Shown here: piece after piece, positions 44,001 through 55,483 of the stretch
How the letters are laid out: each line of letters begins with the position of its first letter
How positions within the stretch are numbered: the stretch's first letter is position 1
From: Alternaria dauci
Taxonomy: Eukaryota > Ascomycota > Dothideomycetes > Pleosporales > Pleosporaceae
Direction of reading: 5' to 3'
Length of the DNA: 64,000 nt
NCBI RefSeq assembly: GCF_042100115.1
Contig: NC_091277.1
Span: forward strand, 620,001-684,000
Made by a program: the position numbers and the translations under genes
Notes under the pieces: generated by a model
Database searches by the model: none
What the model saw: only the letters and a program-made list of their open reading frames with translations
Told to the model about the DNA's origin: nothing

Positions 44001-46335
44001 CGAGGTCTACGCGGCGCAGTCAGACCCAAGCTCCAAGAACGGCACCCCCGAATACGCTGAAGCTCCGACAGCCACTGCCCAGGCGACTACAGAGCCGCCC
44101 AAGAAGAAACAGAAGACTGCTGCTACGAGCAACGGAGACAGCGGAACGACCACTCCAGTCAACGAGCCTGTTTCGAAGAAGAAGGAGAAGGAGAAGTCTG
44201 CTGTGGCTCCCAAAGCTCCTACACCTCCACCAGTTCCTTCGCCACCGAAGCTAAGGCCTTTGCCCTGCGCTGTATGTCGATCATCAGAAGGTTCCCGTCT
44301 AGAGTGTGCGGCCTGTCGATTGACTGTCCACAAACGTTGTTATGGCGTCGAAGAAACACGGCAGGCGAATAAGTGGTACTGTGATACTTGCAAGAATGAT
44401 AAGAAAGAGAGCGTGTCATATGTAAGTTACATGCTGAGGATTGGTGAGACACTACTGACTAGTCAGACGTACGAGTGTGTCCTCTGCCCACAGCAAGATA
44501 CCGAGCAAGAGTTCTATGAACAACCGAAGGTCACGCACAAGAAGAAGACTGATCGTGATCGCGAAAAAGAGCGCCGGGAGAAGGAGCTTGTCGACCAAGC
44601 CAAAGACGATTATCGCGCTCGACAGCAGGAAAAAGGCCGGCCGCTTGTACCCCGGGAACCACTCAAGCGCACTGCCGACAACAATTGGGTGCACGTATAC
44701 TGTGCAATCTGGCATCCCGAGATCAAGTTCAGCAGCGCAGCCCGCCTTGACATGGTGGAGGGGATAGGAGCACCAACACTTCGATACGATGCGGTCTGCA
44801 AGCTGTGTAAGACGACCCAGGGCGCCTGTGCATCTTGCTTGCAATGCCATGCAACTTTCCATGTTGGCTGTGCTCACAGCAACGGCTACACGTTCGGATT
44901 TGACATGACCCCAGTTAAGGTCTCTCGGAGGGATGCTGTGCCTACGGTGACCATGAACGGAGAAACAGGTACATTGATTGCGGCGATCTGGTGCAAAGAG
45001 CATACTCCCAAGACTGTTGTTCATCCCATGAACGAGGAAGTGGAAGGCACGGATCTAATTGCACTGCAACTGTTCGCGCGCGAATTCAAGCAGGCTGATC
45101 TTACCTTGACGGGCACTGCGCGCAAAGCCAACTTGGTAGACCAGTCGACACGCATAGTGCCCCAGATCGCGCCAACCCCAGTCAATCGCAGGGCATCTGC
45201 AGTCACCGCTCCCACACCCACATCAGCACGTGGTCGACAATCGAACGCTGGCATATCAGTCAAGGAGGAGTCAGCCGAACCCCCTGCGCCCAAGCCTGAG
45301 CGCAAATGTGTGCGCTGCAAGATTGAAGCTAGTCCGCGATGGTGGAAGGTTGATGAAGAAATGCCAGCAACACAAGTGTCACGTGTGGTAGATGGACCAA
45401 TTGGCCGTGATGGTACGACAGACCAGAATGGCCACATTGAGAAGAAGCCTGTTGTCGAAGAGGGTCGCATCGTCAATGGCAATAGCCAAGACGATCGGCC
45501 GATGACGGATGCGCCGGCTGTTGCTTCACCTACGCATAATACTTTGCGATTGAACATCGATGTTGATGCTGCTTCCTCAGGCTCATATATATGCCAGAAG
45601 TGTCATTGGAAGAAACAGAATGGTACGACTGACGATGAGGATGAGCGAGCGAGGTCGGTATCGATCTTCAAAGAGCCACCGCAGACATATCCTTTGCCGG
45701 CAGCTCAGATACCAGCATATCCACCTCCGCCCCCACCCCTAGCAGGAGGATGGACATTACCAGGTGGTCCCGCATCAGGCCAGCCTCCTCCGCTACCCTC
45801 CTGGCACAGCGGTGTCCCTCCAGGACCTAGCCATGCTCCGCACCATCTGCCCAACGGGAACGGATACGGACCACCATCACTACAGGGCCCGTCTATTGGT
45901 CATATTCCTTCGTTCCATGCGCCGTACCCACCTCAGCCGAATGGCTACGCGGCTTTCTCAGGTGCACCGATGCACTCTACGATAGCAGCTGCCGGGCTTC
46001 GGCCACCATACTCCGGACCGCCTATTAGTGGACCTCCGCAGCTACATCACAACAACGGCGCGATGATGGTCAACGGTGCTATGCAATCGCCACGGACAAT
46101 GGCCTACTCGCCAACTCATCCTCATGCCCATCCGGCCTCGCGTGAAAGCCCATTCACTGCACCTCCAGCAGTAGTGCAGTACCCCGTACTCCACCACGGT
46201 AGCCCTGCCCCTGGTAGGCCGGAAACACCCATGGACACGGTGATGCGCGATGCTCCAGCAGTGACGTCGGCGCCTACCGAACGCGCCAATACGGGGGCAA
46301 GTGCCAGCCCATCTCTCCGCAACTTATTACATTAG
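41041..46335 (+). CDS. snt2: Snt2-type BAH/PHD/SANT chromatin regulator
   Basis: Four exons, 41041-41920, 42016-42499, 42546-44421 and 44467-46335, encode 1702 residues. After a disordered start of ~270 residues comes a BAH domain (about 280-425, 'VYLVCEPPGEPYYLCRVMEF'). A first PHD finger spans the second intron ('CVGCYAA'-like junction region, then 'ECAVCHNTYHMNCV', about 445-505). A SANT region lies near 760-815 ('AVRYYYMWKKTPKGREIW'), a GATA-type CxxC pair near 857 ('CKFCTVRHSRQWRRAPG'), and PHD plus extended PHD fingers from about 1028 ('CAVCRSSEGSRLECAACRL') to 1230. A second GATA-like pair ('CVRCKIEASPRWWKV') follows near 1360, then a Pro-rich tail. Yeast Snt2 works with Ecm5 and Rpd3; S. 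pombe Snt2 belongs to the Lid2 complex. The third intron (45 nt) is a multiple of three with no stop, but splicing restores the ePHD entry. Confidence 0.93.
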
Positions 46336-47553
46336 ACTTTCCTTTCGCTCCTTCTCCTTTCCATCTGTGTAATTCGTTTCATCTGAACTTGAAGCATGGG
46401 ATCGGAGTTGATGCCTTTGGGCGTTTTCAGCGTTGGTTGCAGGAATATGACCTCACAGGACGCCATATTGCGAAACATGTGGGGAACACGGTGGAAGTGT
46501 AGAGTATGGCAGTGAAGCTGTTACCGGGCATCTAATTCGGCGTCTGGTGGCATTATACCACAACGTTTACTGTGTTTTATCATTTTTGCCGCTTTTGGGT
46601 TAGAGAAGCCAGTTTTCCACGGTACTGAATACATTCTAACCTTGTCATGAGCAAGTCTTCATTGTGCAGCGTCTTGTGCCGTGAAGTTGTCCTCAACCTG
46701 TTTAAAGTTTGATCTACTGATACCTTAATATACAGGAAGAAGGAAAAAAGGCTTATGCGGCAGCGGCGGCGGCGACGGGTTTGGCGGTAGCGCACGTGCT
46801 CGAGTTGGTCCGACACATGGACTAGAAGACATGTGTTTCGACACTGGAGAATGAACCTCACCGACTGTTGCATCCTAGCTCACGCACAGCTTCCAAAGCG
46901 ATACATGCTACAGCCACATTTTTAGCAGTCGACGACGTCGCGGAGTGAGATCCGCCACATCCGGCCAGGGCTGCAAGGAACAAGCTTTCCAGCCCTGCAG
47001 GGCACGGGGTCGCGCTCCACTCCTCCACTCGTATCCACGCGTCCCTTGCATACATCATCCCGACCTCCCCAACCTCGAATCCCCGAGTTAGCCCAGCCAC
47101 AATCGTTGTCACTTTCCTTTTGATCAGATTTTATCCTTTTGCGTCACTCATTTACCGAATCTTTGTCTGCATAAGTTTCTATTGATTTTCCATCAAGCCA
47201 CTTCCTTGCATATATACAGGTCCAAGTTCAGCCACCTTCCATTAGCCGCCCTTTCCATCCAATCCGTCTTGAAACCCAACGCACCCACGCCTTACACGTC
47301 TGAAACAAGACCCGTTGCCAACTCTCTCCATACGCGACACATCTCCCTCTCGGGAAGCTAGTCGACCGAAGGAACGAACGACGTAGAAGTGGCGCAGCCT
47401 ATCCATTAACCGCTCATATCGACCATATTATCTCCCTGGATTACGGCACGTCCTGTGCTTATACCAGTCGATCGTTCCTCGTACATTTGCACATATACAT
47501 TCACAACTCGCCTTTCCACGGGTTGGAAATACACATTCACCACATTCGCAGCC
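46336..47553. other. Intergenic, no supported gene
   Basis: 1.2 kb between snt2 and the next plus-strand gene. A minus-strand open frame at 46858-47112 begins with GTG and has no family motif. The stretch 47150-47540 is C/T-rich, as in a long promoter/leader. Confidence 0.45.
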
Positions 47554-48326
47554 ATGCCTTCGTTATCACTAACAAAGAGATACTACTGTGTTGACGATTT
47601 TACCGGAGGAAGGCAGTGCTATGAAGGCGAAGATGGCTTTTGGTACACAGATGTATGTCTACCTTTCACATGCTACACACAAGAGGCCGAACTAACGATG
47701 CAACAGAAAGGCATAATCGTCAAATGGATAATACTCGCATCGTTCTTTGCCATATTCTTCGGTTGGTTAGTAGGAGGGCGTATCCACGCAAAGCAAAGGC
47801 TAAGAAAGGGCCTCCCGTTGCTGGGATACCATCGCGTACGTCTACCCCCCCTCTCTCTCTCTCCCCTCCAGCATCCATGTTAGCAAAATACTAACAAAGA
47901 CTGCAACAGTTTCTGGTATCCTACTCTGAACGTCGCCGCCATGGCCAAGTCCCCCAGAACCACTTCACCTTTTACCAAACACAAAATCCCTACGCACCCA
48001 ACCCACCGTACACACAGAGACAGGACGGCACATGGGCGGAACCCCCGCCGCTGTACCAGAACACGGATGCGCCACCACAATACTTTGCGCCGCCGCCTCC
48101 CGGCGCCACCAAGGCGAATCCTAACCAAGGGGCCCAGGCCATGGAGATGCCGTTGTACGGTGGTGCACCACCACCACCACCACAACCACAAGGAGTACCT
48201 CAGCAAACAGGGCCTCAGCAGAGCGGTGTTATAGGTGCAGATGTAGAACAGGGTCAGACACAGGAGCTGCCGCCTCGGCCGGCAAAGGCGAAGATTATGG
48301 GTGTATTGGATCGCTTTAGACGGTAG
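47554..48326 (+). CDS. Single-pass membrane protein with PPxY tail (RCR-like)
   Basis: Exons 47554-47652, 47707-47835 and 47910-48326, all phase 0, give 214 residues. The short N-terminal domain contains 'RYYCVDDFTGGRQCYEGEDG', followed by one membrane segment ('WIILASFFAIFFGWLVGG', about residues 39-56) and the basic 'RIHAKQRLRKGLPLLGYHR' that marks a conserved fungal family. The cytosolic tail is Pro/Gln-rich and carries PPxY motifs ('PPLY', 'PPQY') that commonly bind Rsp5-type ubiquitin ligases, as in Rcr1/Rcr2 proteins linked to chitin and transporter turnover. RCR membership is likely but not certain. The first intron (54 nt, branch CTAAC) is a multiple of three without a stop; if retained it adds 18 residues. 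Confidence 0.8.
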
Positions 48327-48493
48327 ACATAATGCACAAGAAGATGTTGTGAGCACCTGGGAAGAATACGTGACTGGATCACGTTTTGTTGCATTCATGT
48401 ATTAACAAGCCGTTGTTGAACCATAACTATAATAATCATCTGACGACTAACCCAGACGTAATACTCATTCATTCATTCAAATCATTGGTCCAA

Positions 48494-49286
48494 TCAGTCA
48501 ATGTCCATGGCATCGCCGTCTCCGTCTGCAGGTATTGCCATGGGTTGGGGTATCGCATCCATCATCCTGTCATCCCTAGGTATAAGACTACAGCTGCTGT
48601 AGTAGTTGTTCCTTGCCAAATCAACGTTTTCAGGTTCCGTCAGTGGGTTGACCTGCTTATCCCTGATGCGCTGTCTTGCCTCTACAATGGCCTTGCGCAC
48701 GTTGTCCTGCGCCTCGGGCACAGTCAGACTCGAAGGTACGTTGTACAGGACCAGCTGGTTCTTGTCTGTGGGCTTGGGCTCCGGGCCCTGTAAGATGTGC
48801 TTGGGTATCTTGGAGAGATGCTTTTCAATGTCGGAGAGGAAAATGGGATTCTCTTCGTCGGACTCGATGTCGGAGAGCTCGGCGCTCAGGTCGGAGATGT
48901 AGACCCTATGGGGGGTGTCTTCTACCTGCATGCCCGTGTCTTCTTCTGGGGCGCAGGTGAAGCGTGGCTTGCGAGGCTGTTTCCGCCGAGAGGAGACAAA
49001 GGCTAGGGGGTCGCCGTAGGAGGCGGGCGATTGAGATGCGCGTGAGGGTGCGGCATCTGTTGAGCCTGGGACAGGGATGTAGAGACGTGTGCCATTGTTG
49101 TCTACTGAGTGATGGTTAGCAATGGGTAAGTCAAGGGTGTATGGGGTTGGGCATACCTAGGTTCAGCAGATCAAACCGCTTACTCAGCCGCTGCTCGTTC
49201 TCCAGGGAACTGTCTGCGGCTCTCTTGGTGCCATGGGGCGCATTCTGTTGCGCGTAGAGAGGCGGGTTGCTAGCGACTTGCGCCAT
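48494..49286 (-). CDS. Conserved fungal protein of unknown function
   Basis: Exons 49286-49157 and 49104-48494 (GTATGC..TCAG intron, 52 nt) give 246 residues. The blocks 'RLSKRFDLLNL' (about residues 33-43), 'RLYIPVPG', 'VYISDLSAELSDIESDEENP', 'FLSDIEKHLSKIPKHIL' and 'VPEAQDNVRKAIVEARQRIR' resemble a conserved ascomycete family that I recall only as hypothetical. No membrane segment or catalytic motif is visible; the end is acidic. The 'SKRF' motif followed by a short peptide resembles small regulatory proteins, but this is speculation. Its promoter is shared with the divergent alanyl-tRNA synthetase gene, and its 3' end converges on the PPxY membrane protein. Confidence 0.82.
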
Positions 49287-49600
49287 GCATCGCAGATTTG
49301 GGGGTGAATCTGTTTCACGGGCGCGTTGGGAAGAGGATGTCGTGTGAGCCGGAGACAGCCGATTGGTAGCGTGGTGTGACTTATATGGCGATAGTGCTAC
49401 AGTGAGGGTAGTGCGATCGGGGCATGGTGCTGGCGGGGGTTGTTATACTGGACGTGCCGTCTGGGCGCGCAGTTGCGTGAAGCTTCCAGAAGAGCTGAGG
49501 CCGCCGCCCGCCTGTCGGTCCTGCGAAGCTCCAACGCCGGTGCAGTCAGCCCCGCCGCACTGGGCTGCAGCTCGGCGCCCGCACCCACATGTTTTCGTGA
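49287..49600. promoter_or_regulatory. Bidirectional promoter, with a 3-residue uORF before AlaRS
   Basis: 314 bases between divergent genes. On the plus strand the uORF ATG TTT TCG TGA occupies 49589-49600, and the ATG of the long AlaRS form follows immediately at 49601. This arrangement could reduce use of the long start and favour the internal ATG at 49793. No other feature is seen. Confidence 0.45.
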
Positions 49601-52600
49601 ATGCTGCCACCACTGATTAGAGCCCCTCTGAGTCACCAAAGGGTTAGACCTCGCAGTCAACCACGGCCAACTCCTCTCCGCCACCCACGGCACAGAGGCC
49701 CGCTGCCATCCTCGCTCCTCCACACCACGCTCTTCACCCGCACACGACCTCTGTCGCTGCCCCTCCACGACGCCAACGCGCAGGCCGCAAACATGTCGCT
49801 CGTAGACGAGAAGCACGAGTGGAACGCCCTCCGCGTGCGCCAGACGTTCCTCGACTACTTCAAGCAGCGCGGACACACATTTGGTGCGCTTCCCCCCGTC
49901 ACGCTCCACACGCACCTCAATTGACAACAACACCCGCAGTGCCTTCCTCCTCCGTCGTCCCCCTCTCCGACCCCACCCTTCTCTTCACCAATGCGGGCAT
50001 GAACCAGTACAAGGCCATCTTCCAAGGCACCATCGACCCCTCGTCCGACTTTGCACAGCTCAAGCGCGCCGCCAACTCGCAAAAGTGCATCCGCGCCGGT
50101 GGCAAGCACAATGACCTCGACGATGTCGGCAAGGACAGCTACCATCACACCTTCTTCGAGATGCTGGGCAACTGGAGTTTCGGCGACTACTTCAAGACCG
50201 AGGCGGTAGGCTTCACCTGGGAGCTCCTCACAAAAGTCTACGGCATAGATCCCAAACGGCTGTACGTTACCTACTTTGAGGGCACAGACGAGCTGGAGCC
50301 AGATCTGGAAGCCAAGGAGCTGTGGAAGAGCGTGGGCGTGCCAGAAGATCACATTCTGCCGGGAGACATGAAGGACAACTTCTGGGAGATGGGTGACCAG
50401 GGGCCTTGCGGGCCCTGCTCAGAGGTGCACTACGATCTGAGAGAGCCCGTCAACGGAGAGTACAGGAACGCTGCCTCGCTTGTCAACATGGACGACCCCG
50501 AGGTCATCGAAATCTGGAACAACGTCTTCATGCAGTACAACCGCGAACCCGACCGATCACTACGACCGCTACCGAACAAGCACATCGACACGGGTATGGG
50601 CTACGAGCGATTGGTTTCGGTGCTGCAGCACAAAAAGTCAAACTACGACACCGACGTCTTCACACCGCTGTTCAAGAGGATACAAGAAATCACTGGAGCG
50701 CGCGAGTACAGGGGACAATTTGGCGAACAGGACCCCGATGGTATCGATACCGCATATCGAGTCGTCGCTGATCACGTTCGCATGATGAGCTTCGCCATTG
50801 CCGACGGTGGTGTGCCCAACAATGTCGGCCGAGGCTACGTCGTCCGCCGAGTGCTGCGACGAGGCGCACGATATGCGCGCAAATACTTCGAGACGGAGAT
50901 TGGTGACTTCTTCTCCAAGATTGTGCCCACATTGGTCGACCAAATGGGCGACATGTTCCCAGAGATCAAGAAGAAGCAACAGGACATCATGGAGATTCTG
51001 GACGAGGAAGAAAAGGCTTTCGCCAAGTCGCTAGATCGTGGCGAGGTCATTTTCGAAAAGTACGCGCAAAAGGCCAAGGCCAAGGGCTCAGATGATTTGC
51101 CTGGAGATGATGTCTGGCGGTTGTACGACACGTACGGTTTCCCCGTTGATCTGACAAAGCTCATGGCTGAAGAGCGAGGCTTGAAGATCAAGGATGAAGA
51201 GGTCGAGGCCGCACAAGAAAGAGCCCGCGAAGCTAGCAAGGGCGACAAGAAGGCCGGCGCGGTAGTTGTCAAGTTTGACGTCCACGACCTTGGTGCGCTG
51301 GAAAACATGCCCGAAGTCCCCAAGACCGACGACTCCGCCAAGTTTGGTCGCGAGAACATCACCGCCACCATCAAGGCGATATACCACAACAAGAAGTTCC
51401 TCAAGAGCACAACAGAAGTACCAGAGGGCGAGCAATTCGGTGTCTTGCTTGACAAGACAAACTTCTACGCCGAACAGGGTGGCCAGGAATTCGACACCGG
51501 AAGGTTGCTAGTAGACGGCGAGGCTGAGATCAGTATCGAGAACGTCCAGGTTTACGCCGGCTACGTACTACACACTGGTTACATCAAGTACGGTGAGCTG
51601 AGCGTGGGCAGCGAGGTCATTGCGGAATTCGACGAACTCCGAAGACATCCCATCCGTAACAACCACACCGGTACTCACGTTCTCAACTATGCTCTTCGAG
51701 AAGTCCTCGGTAACGAGGTCGACCAAAAGGGTTCGCTCGTCGCGCCGGAGAAGCTGCGCTTTGACTTCTCACACAAGGCTGGTCTGTCAGACGCGGAACT
51801 AGACAAGGTTGAGAAGATCTCATCCGAGTACATCAAGCGGGACTCGCAAGTATACGCCAAGGAGGTGCCTCTCGCATCCGCAAAGGAAATCCGTGGTGTC
51901 CGTGCCGTCTTCGGTGAGACATACCCCGACCCAGTGCGCGTCGTCTCGGTCGGAGTACCAGTCGAAGAGCTCCTCCAGGATGTCAAGAACGAGAAGTGGG
52001 AAAAGCTCTCCATCGAATTCTGCGGTGGTACACACGTCCTCAAGACTGGCGAAATCAAGGAACTCGTCATTCTCGAGGAATCTGGTATCGCCAAGGGCAT
52101 TCGCCGCATTGTCGCTGTAACAGGCCAAGAGGCCTACAACGTACAGCGCATCGCCCGTGAATTCCAAGAGCGCGTGCAGAATATGGGCAAGATGGCTTTT
52201 GGACCTCAAAAAGAAGCCGAAGCCAAGAAAATCGGCGTCGATCTCAACAACCTCACCGTCTCTGCCATTGCGAAGAGCAAACTCCGGGAGGAATTTGCAA
52301 AGATTCAGAAGAGCATTCTCGACGAGCAAAAGGCTGCTGCCAAGGCCGATAACAAGCGCGTGCTTGATGAGGTGACCAAGTTCTTCGAAGACGATAGCAA
52401 GAAATTCATGGTCAAGAAGTTGGAGTGGTCGAGTAATGTCAACAAGGCCATCAGCGAGGCTATCAAGACTATTTCTGGGCCCAAGAGTGCACTCAAGGAT
52501 CGGTCGTTGTACCTCTTCTCCGCCTCGCCTGAGGAGGGCAAGGTTGTGCATGGGTGTTATGTGAGCGAGGTATGTTCTTCAGTCAAACTCTGACTCTCTC

Positions 52601-52807
52601 AGCAGCAGTGCTAACGTTTCCATGTAGCCTTTCAAGAACGCCGGTGCAGATGGGCCCAAGTGGGCTGCTGCTGTTACTCCGATTATCGGTGGCAAGGCAG
52701 GTGGAAAGCCGGGCGCTCCTACTGCCATTGGCCAGGGCACGAATGCGGATAAGGTTGACCAAGGTGTTGAGGAGGCAACCAAGTGGATCGAGAATCTCAA
52801 GCTCTGA
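49601..52807 (+). CDS. ala1: Alanyl-tRNA synthetase, probable cytosolic and mitochondrial forms
   Basis: Exons 49601-49883, 49940-52569 and 52628-52807. From the ATG at 49601 the product is 1030 residues; from the in-frame ATG at 49793 it is 966, the usual eukaryotic cytosolic length ('[20 protein letters not shown]'). The 64-residue extension is rich in Arg, Leu, Ser and Pro with no acidic residue until near its end, as expected of a mitochondrial presequence. The catalytic class II domain includes '[12 protein letters not shown]', '[17 protein letters not shown]' and '[16 protein letters not shown]'; the editing domain has '[19 protein letters not shown]' and '[13 protein letters not shown]', with zinc ligands intact. 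Yeast ALA1 also serves both compartments by alternative initiation. The last exon encodes the C-Ala region ('[16 protein letters not shown]'). Confidence 0.95.
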
Positions 52808-53078
52808 GATGTAAGCATGTACGATCCAGTCTCGGTATATGAGACGAACCAGGTGAAGTTTAAATACGCAAAGCCTAATGCACGCGCATGAAATGTATTG
52901 CCATGTTCAAACGAAACTCTTGTCATGATTCACGTAGATTCAATGGTATGGTTGCTGTGATTCCAGTCATCAACCCGTTGCATATGAAAACACACCCTAA
53001 TTTGAACTCTAATAACAATATTTCTATAACAAGCGACAAAGGGTTTGCAACTCGTCTAAGAGATACACACTGCACCCC

Positions 53079-55135
53079 TCAGCCTCTCCAAACCAAGAAC
53101 AAATACCAACTCCCGCCAAGAGCAATCACGGTCCACAGACTCGTTCTCAACTCCCACCAGAACAACCCCAATCCCTTTCTCCGTTTCCTTGGCTTCCTAG
53201 CAACCTTGGTGCTCACACCATAGACCCTGACCTTCTTATCCCTATCATGATCATCGTCATCGTAGTCCTTGGCAGGATCGTAGCCTGCATGTTGTACCAA
53301 CGGGAGATTGTATCTAGACTGTTGACCTTGTTGTTGCTGGATGTTGCGCGTTTGCGTTGTTGTACGGACAGATAGGTTTCCCATGCGTTCAGAAGACGTC
53401 GAGGAATTTGAAGAGTGGGATTCCTTTTCCGCTGCTGTAGTAGCAGAAGACGCGGATGTATTTGTTGTAGGCAGAAGAGGGCTCTCGGTCGTCATGTCTG
53501 CTTCGCTAGAGGAGACGAGACCGAGAGTAACGAGAGCCGCGCGAAGTATCAGGGCCGCCAACGTAAGACCAAATAACGCTCCGTATTTGAGAAACGTGCC
53601 GATTTGATCTGGTAGTAGGCATAGCTTTGTTTGGATTGTCTTGCTCGCGTCGCCGTTCTTGGGGTTGCCGTGTACGTCGACGGGGTTCCACAAACTGACG
53701 AGTTGTACACCAGGGAGTCTGACGCCCATGGCCCAGCTAGTGCTCTTGACAGTGATTTCTCGTATGCCGCCACCGGCACTAGCATATGCTTTGTGGAGAA
53801 CCTCGCAGTAATCGTGGTCGTCGCCTGAGAAGGCATACCGTATATCTCCTACTTTCTCGGCTATTTCGGCAGTGATCTCGCGGTCGAGCACGTTTTGGTA
53901 TTGGTATCCGCCGCGTACGGAGATGGCGTTGCGGTCATCGTGTTCGAGGGGTGGTTGACCGGTTGGTGGAGGGGTCGGGGGCCAGTGTTCGCGGAGAGGT
54001 CCGCAGGGTGTACCTGGAGCGCGGTAGAGGGGAACGTGAGTAAGGAGTATTGTAGGGAACTCGGTTATGTCGTCGTTGGCGTGGGGGAGTTCGGATGTCG
54101 CTAGGTCTTTCCCCTCAATCGCATGGTGAGGCATGCCAGGGTAGGGCCTGAGGCCTTGCTGGGCGCGCAGCTCGCGCTGTATCAGACGCCTCTTACGCTT
54201 CTTTGCATCTTCAAGGAAGTCTTTCGTAGGTCGCCATAGCTTCTCCACTTGTTCTGGTGATTCTTGGCCGAGTGCGCTTAAGGACACGCTGTCGATTGAG
54301 ACGAAAGTGTGATTTGCAATGATGTCGATCCTGCTTCCGTCGCCAAAGTAGGCATTGAACCTGTCTCGGACGCCCTCTTGCACTCCTCTGGCAAACCCTA
54401 GGTCATGGTTACCAGGTAAACTGCTTATGAGCTTTCTCCCAGGCTGTCCAGGTCTTGGCTGCATGCCTCCATCACCCCAGTGCTTGAAAAATATGTCCCC
54501 AAATCTTCTGTACTCGCTCATCCAGAAGTCGTCGCCATACTTGTGATACTGCTTCTCGGGTGAAGTAGTTGTACGCGTAGACCACTCGCGGCCACCATCA
54601 AATAGGTCACCGAGGAAGAATACAGTGTCGGGGTATAGGATAGTCTGGAAGCGAGAGTAGGTGCGGCGAAGGTAGAGATCGGTGTACTTGTACGCAAGCG
54701 GGTTGAGAGGCCACGGGCGACCTGGATACGTATGCGGATCTATGAGTTGCGGGTCGGCGACGAAGATGAGTCTGTGAGGGTTTGCGCCGGCTTCCTAGAC
54801 ACGTAGTCAGTCTTGCGTACTTGCGCAGATATTTGGCGCTATATTCGTACCCAGTTCTCCCAATTGTCCCAGTTGCAGCTCTCCACGGCGCTGTTGAAGA
54901 CACCTCTTTCGCCCCAGTACAGAACCACCCACCACAGCAGTACCAACGCATTCACAAGCGTGAAGAGCCGCTTAAAACTCCAACTTCCACTTCGCAGCTC
55001 ATTTCTCTTCTCCTGCACAGCAGGCCGTATGCGATATAGGAAGAAGGCGCGCACCAGCCGCCATGCTTGGTGGGTTAAGCTCTCCGGTTCTGAGTATGCG
55101 CCGACGGGAACGCCATACTCGTCGTAGGTTGTCAT
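53079..55135 (-). CDS. Ted1/Cdc1-like ER metallophosphoesterase
   Basis: Exons 55135-54851 and 54794-53079 (GTACGA..CTAG intron, 56 nt) give 666 residues. An N-terminal membrane segment ('LFTLVNALVLLWWVVLYWG', about 57-75) precedes a lumenal metallophosphoesterase domain. Metal-binding motifs are present: 'FVADPQLIDPHTYPGRP' (D-x-Q), 'FFLGDLFDGGREW' (GD-x2-D), 'SLPGNHDLGF' (GNHD), 'ILLTHVPLYR' and 'FSGDDHDYC' (GD-H-D). A second and a third hydrophobic segment follow near the C-terminus ('YGALFGLTLAALILRAALVT' and 'SLWTVIALGGSWYLFLVW'). This is the layout of Ted1/Cdc1/MPPE1, which remove ethanolamine phosphate from GPI glycans to allow ER export. Ted1 is favoured over Cdc1 only by the 'TYPGRP...TDLY' block. 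The protein is somewhat longer than yeast Ted1. Confidence 0.88.
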
Positions 55136-55483
55136 TGTTTATGAAAGGAATGCAAGAGCTGCCGGCGCAGCATTTTGAAAATGAGTCCACGTTCAAGGAA
55201 ACGTTACGCAGTCGTGAGCATGTCGCCTGCGTAATGCTCAAAAGGGGAACTAGATGCGTCGTGTTAACGGTCTGGGGAAAATGCGGCCAGGGTCCTTTTG
55301 GCGAGGCTGATCTGCCGCCACGAGGGACCCGATGCGGGCGTCTGCAGTGCAACTCTGCGCCTCACCAACACACATGATGCTGCACATGTCCGGAGGACGT
55401 CATCTGAATGATTTTCAGAAACATATGCAAGTGATATCATTTAGAACATGCTAAAAGTACAAACAACATTTTTCCCTTCCTCT
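55136..55483. other. Intergenic, no supported gene
   Basis: 348 bases between two minus-strand genes: promoter of the metallophosphoesterase gene and 3' region of the fumarate reductase gene. Nothing else seen. Confidence 0.4.

Noticed and set aside
46858..47112. 84-codon minus-strand frame between snt2 and the PPxY gene
   Set aside because: It begins with GTG rather than ATG, has no recognisable motif, and lies in a leader-like C/T-rich region.
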